Shown: positions 1 to 7,435 of the stretch, piece after piece | Position numbering within the stretch: position 1 is the first letter of the stretch | Layout: each line of letters begins with the position of its first letter | From: Cyanobium sp. | GTDB lineage: Bacteria; Cyanobacteriota; Cyanobacteriia; PCC-6307; Cyanobiaceae | Reading direction: 5' to 3' | Length of the DNA stretch: 16,410 nt | Assembly: GCA_014191535.1 (NCBI GenBank) | Contig: BJHC01000003.1 | Location: forward strand, 1-16,410 | Program-made: the position numbers and the translations under genes | Notes under the pieces: generated by a model | The model's input: only the letters and a program-made list of their open reading frames with translations | Told to the model about the DNA's origin: nothing | Database searches by the model: none

Positions 1-2
1 TG

Positions 3-719
3 GTGCTCGCGGGGCAGATCCCCCGCGGCGTGTCAGAGCTGCTGCTGGCCGGCGTGGGGGATCTGGGCTGGACCGCGCAGGCGCCCCAACGGCTGGCGGG
101 GCCGGGCGGGATCGGCTCCAGCTGCCTCGCCACCAGCCCCGATGAAACGGAACAGCTGGTGCTGATGCTGGGCACCACCACCACCCCACTGGGGGCCGAT
201 CAAGCCCTGGCCCTGCGGCTGCTGCACTGCCATTTGGGGATTGGCATGTCCAGTCGCCTGTTCGTGGCGCTGCGGGAGGAGCACGGCCTGGCCTACGACG
301 TGGGCGTGCATCACCCGGCCCGCCTAGGGGATGCCCCCTTCGTGATGCACCTCTCCAGTTCCGCCGATCGGGCCGCTGATGCCACACGCGAGCTGCTCAA
401 CGAATGGCAGCGGCTGCTCCAGGAGCCCATCAGCCCGGCGGAGCTGGAGCTGGCCCTGGCCAAGTTCCGCAGCCAGGAGGCCCTGGGCCGCCAGACCAGC
501 AGCCAACTGGCGGACCGCCAGGCCCTGGTGCTGGGCCACGGCCTGCCGATGGATTTCGCCGACCGCAGCCTGGAGGCGGCGGCGGCCCTCAGCCCGGAGG
601 ACTTGCATCGTGCCGCCTGCACGCTGCTGACCCAACCCTGCCTGAGCCTGTGCGGACCCAGCACAGCGTTGCGGGCGGCTGAGCGGGAATGGGGGCGCCA
701 TGCCCTCAACAACCCCTAG
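3..719 (+). CDS. M16 family (insulinase/pitrilysin-type) peptidase, C-terminal part; 5' end outside the window
   Basis: The open frame enters from the left edge, so only the last 238 or so residues are visible and no real start codon can be given. The segment contains the stretch SSRLFVALREEHGLAYDVG at about residues 83-101 of the visible part. This matches the M16 pattern S-x-R-L-(F)-x-x-L-R-E-x-x-G-L-x-Y, which lies in the second half of M16 proteins and helps bind substrate. The zinc-binding HxxEH motif belongs to the N-terminal domain and would lie upstream, so I cannot tell whether this protein is catalytic or a non-catalytic partner subunit. Cyanobacteria often encode two M16 genes in tandem. 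The TAG stop at 717-719 faces the stop of the minus-strand gene with only 3 bp between them. The family call is fairly secure; the substrate is unknown. Confidence 0.85.
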   Translation: MLAGQIPRGVSELLLAGVGDLGWTAQAPQRLAGPGGIGSSCLATSPDETEQLVLMLGTTTTPLGADQALALRLLHCHLGIGMSSRLFVALREEHGLAYDVGVHHPARLGDAPFVMHLSSSADRAADATRELLNEWQRLLQEPISPAELELALAKFRSQEALGRQTSSQLADRQALVLGHGLPMDFADRSLEAAAALSPEDLHRAACTLLTQPCLSLCGPSTALRAAEREWGRHALNNP

Positions 720-722
720 GGC

Positions 723-962
723 CTAGGCCGGCTCCAGCAGCTCCAACTGGCGGCGCTCCAGCAGGAAGACGCCGCGGCGGAAGCGGACCGCCACCTGCTC
801 ACCGGCCCGCAGCCCCACCACGTCACCCTCCTCACCGGCGTCCACCAGGTCGGGCGGCCGCAGCATCGGCATGGGATCAGCGGTTTTGAGGTAGGGCGGC
901 GCCTGCAGCAGCCGCACACGGGCCCCCACCAGCAGCGCAGCGGACTCAGGCGCGTCGGTCAT
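723..962 (-). CDS. SipA/CRR42-like small protein (DUF3148 family)
   Basis: This codes for 79 residues, starting at the ATG complementary to 960-962 (MTDAPESAALL) and ending at a TAG. The core, from VGARVRLLQAPPYLKTADPM through RPPDLVDAGEEGDVVGL to FLLERRQLELLEP, is the compact beta-rich fold I associate with DUF3148. Known members include cyanobacterial SipA, which binds the sensor kinase NblS, and the plant factor CRR42, needed for assembly of the chloroplast NDH complex. Some databases therefore name it an NAD(P)H dehydrogenase assembly protein; the sequence alone does not choose between these roles. A longer in-frame ATG exists upstream, but it would run deep antisense into bioY and its extra residues look like shadow coding. 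The first bases overlap the longest possible bioY reading frame, which argues for a later bioY start. Confidence 0.72.
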   Translation of the reverse strand: MTDAPESAALLVGARVRLLQAPPYLKTADPMPMLRPPDLVDAGEEGDVVGLRAGEQVAVRFRRGVFLLERRQLELLEPA

Positions 963-1008
963 GGCGGTTGGGCTCAGCCGGGTTGCGATGCTGCCACTCT
1001 CCTGCAGG

Positions 1009-1605
1009 ATGGGGCCCATTGCTGGTCGTGTCGTGCGCGCCATTGCCAACTGGAGCGGTGCCCTCGCCGGATTGCTGCTGATCCTTTGCGGTGGCTTGAT
1101 CCAGGCGGCCCTGCCTGGGGTGAGCAGCACCGGCCTGGCGGTGATTCCCCTCCCGATCAGCCTGCAGGTGCCGGCCCTGCTGCTCACGGCCCTGGTGTGT
1201 GGGCCCCGCCCGGCCATGCTGGCGGGGGTGGCCTACATCAGCCTGGGGCTGTTCCAGCTGCCGGTGTTCCAGGCCGGCGGCGGCTTGGGTTACCTGCTCG
1301 ACCCCGGCTTTGGCTACATCGCCGGATTTTTGCCCGCCGCTTGGCTCACCGGGCGCCTGGGGCGGCAACCGGGCATGGACAACCTGCTCAGCCTGGCGGG
1401 GGCGGCCGTGGTGGGGTTGCTGGTGCTGCAGGCCTGCGGCCTGGCCAATCTGTTGCTCGGGGGCCTGGTGCAGCGCTGGAACGGGGCCCTGCCGCAGCTG
1501 CTGATCAGCTACAGCTTCGGCCCGTTGCTGCCGCAACTGCTGCTGTGCTGCGCAGTGGCGGTGTTGGCCCTGCCACTGCGGCGTCTGCTGCTGGTGGAGG
1601 CGTGA
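1009..1605 (+). CDS. bioY: BioY, substrate-binding (S) component of an ECF-type biotin transporter
   Basis: This is a hydrophobic protein of about 198 residues with roughly six membrane segments. The stretch around 1270-1360 (GGGLGYLLDPGFGYIAGFLPAAWLTGRL, read in two pieces) matches the BioY signature of a Gly-rich loop followed by GY-x-x-GF. BioY proteins capture biotin in the cytoplasmic membrane, either alone or with a shared EcfAT energising module; no EcfA or EcfT gene is visible here. The start is uncertain. ATG 1009 is chosen because it leaves 46 bp to the divergent SipA-like gene. ATG 961 would overlap that gene's start by 2 bp, and GTG 1033 is also possible just before the first membrane helix (NWSGALAGLLLILCGG). 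The TGA stop overlaps the GTG start of lspA as GTGA, so the two are probably translationally coupled. Confidence 0.87.
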   Translation: MGPIAGRVVRAIANWSGALAGLLLILCGGLIQAALPGVSSTGLAVIPLPISLQVPALLLTALVCGPRPAMLAGVAYISLGLFQLPVFQAGGGLGYLLDPGFGYIAGFLPAAWLTGRLGRQPGMDNLLSLAGAAVVGLLVLQACGLANLLLGGLVQRWNGALPQLLISYSFGPLLPQLLLCCAVAVLALPLRRLLLVEA

Positions 1606-2060
1606 TCGCGCCCGTCTACCGGACGGCACTCGCCGTGGTGCTGCTCGATCAACTGAGCAAGGCCTGGAGCACCGCCAACCTGCAGCCCGGCGTGGTGACG
1701 TCGCTGCTGCCGGGGCTGCTGCAACTGCGGCTGGTGTTCAACACCGGAGCCGCCTTCAGCTTGCTCACTGGCAATGCCCTGTTGCTGGGGTTGGTGAGTG
1801 CCGCCGTCGCGGCGGGGCTGGTGCTGTGGATTCAGACCAGCGGGCCCCTGCGGCCCTGGCAGGCGCTGGGGCTGGGGTTGTTGCTGGGGGGAGCCATCGG
1901 CAATGGCATCGACCGCTGGCGTCTCGGCCAGGTGGTGGATCTGCTGGAGTTTGTGCCGGTTGCGTTTCCTGTGTTCAACCTGGCGGATGTGGCCATCAAC
2001 CTGGCGGTGCTCTGCCTGGCCATCGATCTGTGGCGTGGCCATGGGCGTCCGAGCCGCTGA
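1602..2060 (+). CDS. lspA: Lipoprotein signal peptidase (signal peptidase II)
   Basis: This 152-residue integral membrane aspartyl protease cleaves the signal peptide from prolipoproteins after lipid attachment. Family landmarks are present in order: DQLSK at residues 16-20, NTGAAFS at 47-53, GGAIGNGIDR at 96-105, VVDLLEF at 111-117 and FNLAD at 125-129. By analogy with Pseudomonas and E. coli LspA, D113 and D129 are the catalytic aspartates. Four hydrophobic segments and the overall length fit the family. The start is GTG 1602, overlapping the bioY stop; the next in-frame GTG codons near 1635 would remove the first helix. A GGAGG lies only one base before the GTG, too close to be a typical ribosome site, which supports initiation by coupling to bioY. 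The 3' end overlaps the next gene by 20 bp. Confidence 0.95.
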   Translation: MIAPVYRTALAVVLLDQLSKAWSTANLQPGVVTSLLPGLLQLRLVFNTGAAFSLLTGNALLLGLVSAAVAAGLVLWIQTSGPLRPWQALGLGLLLGGAIGNGIDRWRLGQVVDLLEFVPVAFPVFNLADVAINLAVLCLAIDLWRGHGRPSR

Positions 2061-4206
2061 GCTGCACTGGCGCGGCCCCGATGGGCAGCCGCAACGGCTG
2101 GTGCTGCATCCAGGCACCTATCGCATCGGCCGTGATCCAGACGCGGAGGTCTGCATCCCTGCGCCCGGGGTGAGCAAACACCACGCCCTGCTGGAACACT
2201 GCGGCGGCCAATGGCTGATCACCGATCAGCACTCCACCAACGGCCTCTGGTGGCGGGGCCGGCGGGTGCAACAGCTGTTGCTGGCCGATGGCGATCACCT
2301 GCAGCTCGGCCCGAGTGATCCCACCACGCCGCCCGCGCTTGCGTTCCACTGCGCGGTCTCGGCCCGTTGGCGTCGCTGGAGCCGCCTGGGCAGCGGTCTG
2401 TTAGCGGCCCTGGCGGGATCAGGCCTGGTGGTGCTGGCCCTGGGGCGGCTGCAGGTGCCTGTGGGCGGCGAGCTCAGCAACCAGCGGGGACCGCTGTTGC
2501 TCTACGACGGGCTGAACCAGCGCATGGCCTCCGCCGATTCCAACCAACAGCTCGACCAGACCCGCCTGGAGGCCTACCCCAGCGTCCTGATCGACACGTT
2601 GCTGGCCAGTGAGGACAGCCGCTTCTGGCGCCACCCCGGGGTCGATCCGATCGGCACCGCCCGGGCTGTGCTGAGCAATCTGCTGGGGGGCCGCGTGCTC
2701 GAGGGGGGCAGCACCCTGACCCAGCAGCTCGCCCGCAGCCTCTACCCGGAGCAGGTGGGTCAGGGGGACACCCTGGCCCGCAAGGGGCGCGAATTGCTGG
2801 TGGCCCTGCAACTGGAGGCCCAGTTCAGCAAGCGCGACCTGCTGCTGGCCTATCTCAACCGGGTCTACCTGGGGGTGGGCTGGGGGTTCGAAGCGGCCGC
2901 CCGGCACACCTTCGCCAAGCCGGCCAAGGCCCTCAACCTCGAGGAAGCGGCCCTGCTGGTGGGCCTGCTGCCCTCCCCCAACGGCTTTGATCCCTGCACC
3001 AATCCCGAAGGGGCCCTGAACGCACGCAACCAGGTGTTGCGCAAGCTGATGGACAGCGGTCGGATGCGGCCGGAGGCGGTGCGGCGGGCCCGGCGTCAGC
3101 CCCTGCAACTGGCCCCGGGGGCCTGCGGTGCCGCTGGCGCAGCACCGCTGCAGCGCCCGGCGCCCTTCTACGGCGACCAGGTGCGCCGTGACCTCGACAC
3201 CCTGCTGGGCCGTGAGGTGGCCGCTGAGGGCAACTTCCTGGTCAGCACCTACTTCGATCCGCTGCTGCAGGAGGTGGTGGAGCGGCGACTGCGGCAGCTC
3301 CTGCAACGGCAGGCACCCGCCATCAGCCAGGGGGCCGTGGTGGTGCTGGATTCCCGCAATGGCGGGATCCTGGCCATCAGTGGCGGGCGCGACTACAGCC
3401 TCAGCCAGTACAACCGGGCCAGCATGGCCCTACGCCAGCCCGGCAGCACCTTCAAGCTGTTCCCCTACCTGGTGGCCCTGGACAAGGGCATGGGCCCCAA
3501 CGATCCGGTGCCCTGCGGCCCGATGGAGTGGGGTGGGCAACGGTTCGGCAGTGGCTGCCGCGGAGAGCTGAGCCTCACGGCCGCCTTTGCCAGCTCCAGC
3601 AACACCGCAGCCCTGCGACTGGCCCGCCTGTTCGGACTGGATGCGGTGGTGCAGATGGCACGGGCCCTGGGGCTGCAATCACCGCTGGAGCCGGTGCCGG
3701 GGCTGGTGCTGGGTCAGGCGGAGGTGCGCCTGCTGGACCTCACCGCCGCCTATGCCGCCGTGGCCAACGACGGCATCTGGCATGCGCCGAGCACGATCCG
3801 CCAACTCACCGACGCCACCACGGCCGCCGGCAGGCCAGCGAGCGGCGGAATGGCAGGGGTCACCTCCCCCACGGAACCGCGGAGCCTGCGGCCGGGCCAG
3901 CGGGTGCTGCGCACGGCGACGGCGCGGCAGATGCAGCAGCTGCTGCAGGCGGTGGTCCGCCGCGGTACGGGCCAGGCAGCACGGCTGGGGGGGCAGGAGG
4001 GCGGCAAAACCGGCACCACCAACGGCGGCCGCGATCTGCTGTTCATCGGCATCGAACCCAGCCGCCACTGGGTGATGGGCATCTGGCTCGGCAACGACGA
4101 CAACCGCCCCACCGGCGCCAGCAGTGCGATGGCCGCAGCGCTGTGGAGCGAGATCATCAATGCCGCAGGGCGCGGCAGCCTGGCGGCGGGCACCAGGCTG
4201 CGCTGA
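2041..4206 (+). CDS. Class A penicillin-binding protein (peptidoglycan glycosyltransferase/transpeptidase) with N-terminal FHA domain
   Basis: This 721-residue protein would polymerise and cross-link peptidoglycan. An FHA domain occupies about residues 20-95 with its key positions intact: G30-R31, S45 and H48 (SKHH), and N67-G68. A single membrane helix spans about 117-135, placing FHA in the cytoplasm and the catalytic domains in the periplasm. The GT51 glycosyltransferase has E191 in EDSRFWRHPGVD, the GGSTLTQQLAR motif, and FSKRDLLLAYLNRVYLG. The transpeptidase has S469-T-F-K472 as the acylated serine motif, S519-S-N521 and K656-T-G658, so both activities look intact. The FHA domain binds phosphothreonine in known families, implying recruitment or control by Ser/Thr kinase signalling; I recall this fusion from other cyanobacteria. 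ATG 2041 overlaps lspA by 20 bp, and the position of the FHA domain sets this start. Confidence 0.93.
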   Translation: MGVRAAELHWRGPDGQPQRLVLHPGTYRIGRDPDAEVCIPAPGVSKHHALLEHCGGQWLITDQHSTNGLWWRGRRVQQLLLADGDHLQLGPSDPTTPPALAFHCAVSARWRRWSRLGSGLLAALAGSGLVVLALGRLQVPVGGELSNQRGPLLLYDGLNQRMASADSNQQLDQTRLEAYPSVLIDTLLASEDSRFWRHPGVDPIGTARAVLSNLLGGRVLEGGSTLTQQLARSLYPEQVGQGDTLARKGRELLVALQLEAQFSKRDLLLAYLNRVYLGVGWGFEAAARHTFAKPAKALNLEEAALLVGLLPSPNGFDPCTNPEGALNARNQVLRKLMDSGRMRPEAVRRARRQPLQLAPGACGAAGAAPLQRPAPFYGDQVRRDLDTLLGREVAAEGNFLVSTYFDPLLQEVVERRLRQLLQRQAPAISQGAVVVLDSRNGGILAISGGRDYSLSQYNRASMALRQPGSTFKLFPYLVALDKGMGPNDPVPCGPMEWGGQRFGSGCRGELSLTAAFASSSNTAALRLARLFGLDAVVQMARALGLQSPLEPVPGLVLGQAEVRLLDLTAAYAAVANDGIWHAPSTIRQLTDATTAAGRPASGGMAGVTSPTEPRSLRPGQRVLRTATARQMQQLLQAVVRRGTGQAARLGGQEGGKTGTTNGGRDLLFIGIEPSRHWVMGIWLGNDDNRPTGASSAMAAALWSEIINAAGRGSLAAGTRLR

Positions 4207-4230
4207 ACTCATGACAGCAACCTCTCCCGC

Positions 4231-5802
4231 GTGAAACCACCCGCTCGGCTCTGGCTCTGGCTTGGGATCGGGCTGCTGTTGGTGGTGGCGATCACCGCCG
4301 TGCTGCAGGCGGTGAATGCCCTGATCTGGCAGTTGAGCTATCTGCTGCCCAGCTGGTTGGTGGGGCCCACGCTGCTCCTCCTGTTTGGCGGTGGGGCGCT
4401 GCTGTTGGCGCAGCTGCTCTGGCCCTGGTGGCAGGCCAGCCGCCGCGGAACCGGCAGCAAGGGGCCAGCCACCGTGGCCGCACCAGGCAACCGCCAGGAG
4501 GCGGCCCAACAAAACCTGGCGGCCATCGATCAACTGCTGGATCGCATCCGCGACGACGTGCAGCGGGAAGCGCTGCGGCAGGAGCGCCAGCGGGTGGCGG
4601 CGGAGCTGGAGCGGGGGGATCTGGTGGTGGTCGTGTTCGGCACCGGATCAGCGGGCAAAACCTCCCTGATCCGATCGCTGCTCAAGGATGTGGTGGGGGA
4701 GGTGGGCGCCGCCATGGGCTCCACCGATGACTGCCGCCGCTACCGGCTGCGGCTGAGCAACCTGCCGCGGGGCCTGCAGCTGGTGGACACCCCGGGCATC
4801 CTGGAGGCCGGTAGCGCTGGCCAGGAACGGGAGCAGCGGGCGCGCCAACAGGCGGCCCAGGCCGACCTACTGCTGCTGGTGGTGGATGGCGACCTGCGCC
4901 AGGCGGAGCAGGAGGTGTTTGAGGCCCTGGCCCGGCTGGGCAAGCGGCTGTTGCTGGTGCTGAACAAATGCGACCTGCGGGGCCAGGAGGAGGAACGGCG
5001 GCTGCTGGGGCTGCTGCGCCGCCGCTGCCAGGGCCGCATCGCCCCGGAGGATGTGGTGCCCGCCAGTGCGGCACCGCAGTCGGTGCCGATGCCTGGCGGG
5101 AGACCCCTGCAGCCGCCGCCGGAGATCGATGCCCTGCTGCGGCGCATCGCCCAGGTGCTGCACAGCGACGGCGAAGAGCTGATCGCCGACAACATCCTGT
5201 TGCAGAGCCGCCGCCTCAGTGATGCCGGACGGCAGCTGCTGACGGAACAGCGCCAGAGCGATGCGGAAGCGGTGGTGGATCGCTACAGCTGGATCAGCGC
5301 CGGCGTACTGGCGGCCACGCCCCTGCCGGTGGTGGATCTGCTGGGGGCGGCGGCGGTGAATGCCCAGATGGTGGTGGAGATCGGCCGCATCTACGGCGTC
5401 AGCCTCTCCCGTGCCAGCGCCCAGGATCTGGCGGTGTCGGTGGGGCGCACCCTCGCCAGCCTGGGGGTGATCAAGGGGGGGCTGAGCGTGATCGGCAGTG
5501 CCCTCAGCCTCAACCTGCCGGCGCTGCTGCTCACCCGGGCGGTGCAGGCGGTGGGGGCAGGCTGGCTGACGCGGGTGGCCGGCCGCAGCTTCATCACCTA
5601 CTTCCAGCAGGACCAGGATTGGGGGGACGGCGGCATCCAGGAGGTGGTGCAGCGGCAGTACGACCTCAACCGCCGCGAATCCGCGCTGCAGGCGTTTCTC
5701 GCCGCCGCCCTCAACCGGGTGGTGGAACCACTGCAGCGCCAGCAGAAGCAGGGCCAGCTGCCCCCCCGGCCCGAGCGGCCGCCGGGGCCACCGCGGGGCT
5801 GA
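4231..5802 (+). CDS. Membrane-anchored Era-like GTPase with C-terminal DUF697 domain
   Basis: This 523-residue protein starts with two hydrophobic helices (about residues 7-30 and 40-66), followed by a charged Arg/Gln/Glu-rich helix. A TRAFAC-type G domain comes next: P-loop G137-T-G-S-A-G-K143-T144, switch II/G3 D186-T-P-G189, and G4 N245-K-C-D248. The C-terminal part, about residues 340-500 (for example ATPLPVVDLLGAAAVNAQM), resembles DUF697, which is found in YcjF-like proteins and in plant and cyanobacterial membrane GTPases. The target process is unknown. The start is GTG 4231, 24 bp after the PBP stop; an ATG at 4211 reads only seven codons in another frame. The last 30 residues are Gln/Pro/Arg rich and lie antisense to the end of the convergent small gene, so this tail may be a non-conserved extension. 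Confidence 0.85.
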   Translation: MKPPARLWLWLGIGLLLVVAITAVLQAVNALIWQLSYLLPSWLVGPTLLLLFGGGALLLAQLLWPWWQASRRGTGSKGPATVAAPGNRQEAAQQNLAAIDQLLDRIRDDVQREALRQERQRVAAELERGDLVVVVFGTGSAGKTSLIRSLLKDVVGEVGAAMGSTDDCRRYRLRLSNLPRGLQLVDTPGILEAGSAGQEREQRARQQAAQADLLLLVVDGDLRQAEQEVFEALARLGKRLLLVLNKCDLRGQEEERRLLGLLRRRCQGRIAPEDVVPASAAPQSVPMPGGRPLQPPPEIDALLRRIAQVLHSDGEELIADNILLQSRRLSDAGRQLLTEQRQSDAEAVVDRYSWISAGVLAATPLPVVDLLGAAAVNAQMVVEIGRIYGVSLSRASAQDLAVSVGRTLASLGVIKGGLSVIGSALSLNLPALLLTRAVQAVGAGWLTRVAGRSFITYFQQDQDWGDGGIQEVVQRQYDLNRRESALQAFLAAALNRVVEPLQRQQKQGQLPPRPERPPGPPRG

Positions 5803-5947
5803 GCCCCAGGGCCTCGGGAGGTGGCGGCAGCAGCGGTCCGCGGGAATCGAGCACGGTGATCAGCACCAAATAGGCCACGGCGATGGCCACGGAAATCGCG
5901 CCGGTGAGGATCGCAACCCAACGGCCGCGCTGGTCTTGAGTGCTCAT
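5711..5947 (-). CDS. Small single-helix membrane protein, function unknown
   Basis: This codes for 78 residues, beginning MSTQDQRGRWVAILTG. One hydrophobic helix covers about residues 11-32, then DSRGPLLPPPPEALG, then a low-complexity Ala/Pro/Gly tail. The N-terminal half looks like a conserved picocyanobacterial protein, though I cannot name a family. The start ATG overlaps the TGA of the upstream decarboxylase gene as ATGA (5944-5947), so the two are very probably co-translated. The last 92 bp lie antisense inside the GTPase gene, and the tail encoded there is probably of little functional importance. A shorter product ending soon after the PPPPEALG stretch would be the ancestral form if a stop codon was lost. 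Confidence 0.7.
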   Translation of the reverse strand: MSTQDQRGRWVAILTGAISVAIAVAYLVLITVLDSRGPLLPPPPEALGLSPAVAPAAARAGGAAGPASAGAAVVPPPG

Positions 5948-7407
5948 GGCAGCGACGCCTCCACCACGCGACGCAGGGTCTGCAACTGCTCCTCGCCGGT
6001 GTGGGGATTGCCGAGCACGGCTTTGAGGTGATGGCGGCCGCCATACAGGGGCCGCGACAGCATCAGTTGCTGATCGAGCAGGCGCTGGCGGGTCTCCAAC
6101 GACCAGGCCTCGGCGGCGACCGCCTCGCTGCCCTGGGGGCAGAAGGCCAGCAGATGCAATGGACCGCTGCACAGGTCAAGCGGCAAGGGCTCCAGCAGTT
6201 GCTGCAGCCGCCGCCGCCGTGCGATGGCCCCCGACAGCAGCGCCTCGATCCCGGAGAGCCCAAGCTGCCGCAGGCCGAGCCAGAGCTTGAGCACCTCGGC
6301 GGGGCGGGTGCCCTGCAGACCGCACTCGCCGCCGTGGGCATCGGCCCAGCTGGGTTCCATGTAGGGCAGGCCCGTGGCGAAACAGGCCGCCAGCAGGCTC
6401 GGTTGGCGCAGCAGCAGCAGCGAACTGCTCTTGGGGATCCCCAGCAGCTTCTGGGGATTCACCGTGATCGAATCGGCCAGGCCCAGATCGGGCACGCGGC
6501 CGCGGTGGGCGTCACTCAGGGCAAACACCGCTCCGATGGCCCCATCCACATGCAGCCAGATGCCACGGCTGCGGCACAGGGCGGCCATGGCACCGATGGG
6601 ATCCACCGCTCCGCGCACGGTGGTGCCAGCGGTGGCCACCACGGCCAACACGGGCCGGCCCTGCCGTTGGGCCTGATCCAGGGCCTCCTCCAACTGCGGG
6701 ATGGCGAGGGCACCGCTGCCATCCACCGGCACCGGCCTGAGGGCCTCGGCAGGGAGGCCCATCACCATCAGCGCCTTGCCCAGGGAGACATGGGCATCGG
6801 CACTGCAGAACACCAGGGCCCCGGCTTCACCCGCCAGACCCGCCCGGTGGCGGGCCACCACCAGGGCCATCAAATTGCTGAGGCTGCCGCCACTGGCCGC
6901 CACGCCACCGGACTGATCGCCCAGCCCCAGGGCGGCGGCCAGCCAGGCGCAGAGGCCGCGCTCCAGCCGGGTCAGGCTCGGGCTGAGCTCCTCCGCCAGC
7001 AGGTTGTTGTTGAGGCCCGCCGCCACGAGCTCCGCCGCCACCGATGCCGCCAACGGCGGCGGGTCCAGGTGGGCCATGGAGCCCGGATGCAGCGGGTTGA
7101 AGGCGCCATCCATCACCAGCTGCAGGTCTGCGAGCAGGGCCTGGAGTGACTGGCCCTCCGGCGGTGGTGCCACCTCCGGCAACACACTCAGCAGGGGCAG
7201 GGGCGAGCGCTGGGCGGACGTCGACCACCACTGGCAGAGCTGCTCCGTGGCGGCCTGCAGAAAGCGCTCCAACTGGGGATCGCTCTGAAAAGGATCCGGA
7301 AACGCGGCCAGGGTCTGCAGCAGGCCCGTCGACGCCTCCGGTCCAGGCCCCGGCGATGGCTCGTGCTGAGGTGCTGGAGCCAAGGCGGCGGAACAAGCTG
7401 GCGCCAT
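5944..7407 (-). CDS. PLP-dependent group II amino acid decarboxylase (aspartate/glutamate/diaminobutyrate decarboxylase-like)
   Basis: This 487-residue protein removes the alpha-carboxyl of an amino acid using pyridoxal phosphate. Fold landmarks run in order: HPGSMAHLDPPPL near residues 107-119, the NNNLLAEELSPSLTRLE substrate and dimer region at 133-149, GGSLSNLMAL, H206 in SADAHVSLGKA (the ring-stacking His), D288 in LHVDGA (pyridine nitrogen), and K320 in TVNPQK (the Schiff-base lysine). Most family members have His before this lysine (HK); here it is Gln, which I associate with a cyanobacterial branch. The substrate cannot be read from sequence; aspartate (to beta-alanine) or diaminobutyrate are reasonable guesses. 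ATG 7407 is chosen because upstream codons lie antisense to tadA and look unconserved. It is the first gene of a two-gene operon with the small membrane protein. Confidence 0.87.
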   Translation of the reverse strand: MAPACSAALAPAPQHEPSPGPGPEASTGLLQTLAAFPDPFQSDPQLERFLQAATEQLCQWWSTSAQRSPLPLLSVLPEVAPPPEGQSLQALLADLQLVMDGAFNPLHPGSMAHLDPPPLAASVAAELVAAGLNNNLLAEELSPSLTRLERGLCAWLAAALGLGDQSGGVAASGGSLSNLMALVVARHRAGLAGEAGALVFCSADAHVSLGKALMVMGLPAEALRPVPVDGSGALAIPQLEEALDQAQRQGRPVLAVVATAGTTVRGAVDPIGAMAALCRSRGIWLHVDGAIGAVFALSDAHRGRVPDLGLADSITVNPQKLLGIPKSSSLLLLRQPSLLAACFATGLPYMEPSWADAHGGECGLQGTRPAEVLKLWLGLRQLGLSGIEALLSGAIARRRRLQQLLEPLPLDLCSGPLHLLAFCPQGSEAVAAEAWSLETRQRLLDQQLMLSRPLYGGRHHLKAVLGNPHTGEEQLQTLRRVVEASLP

Positions 7408-7435
7408 TCTCCCGTCCGACGGGCCGAACCCAGGG

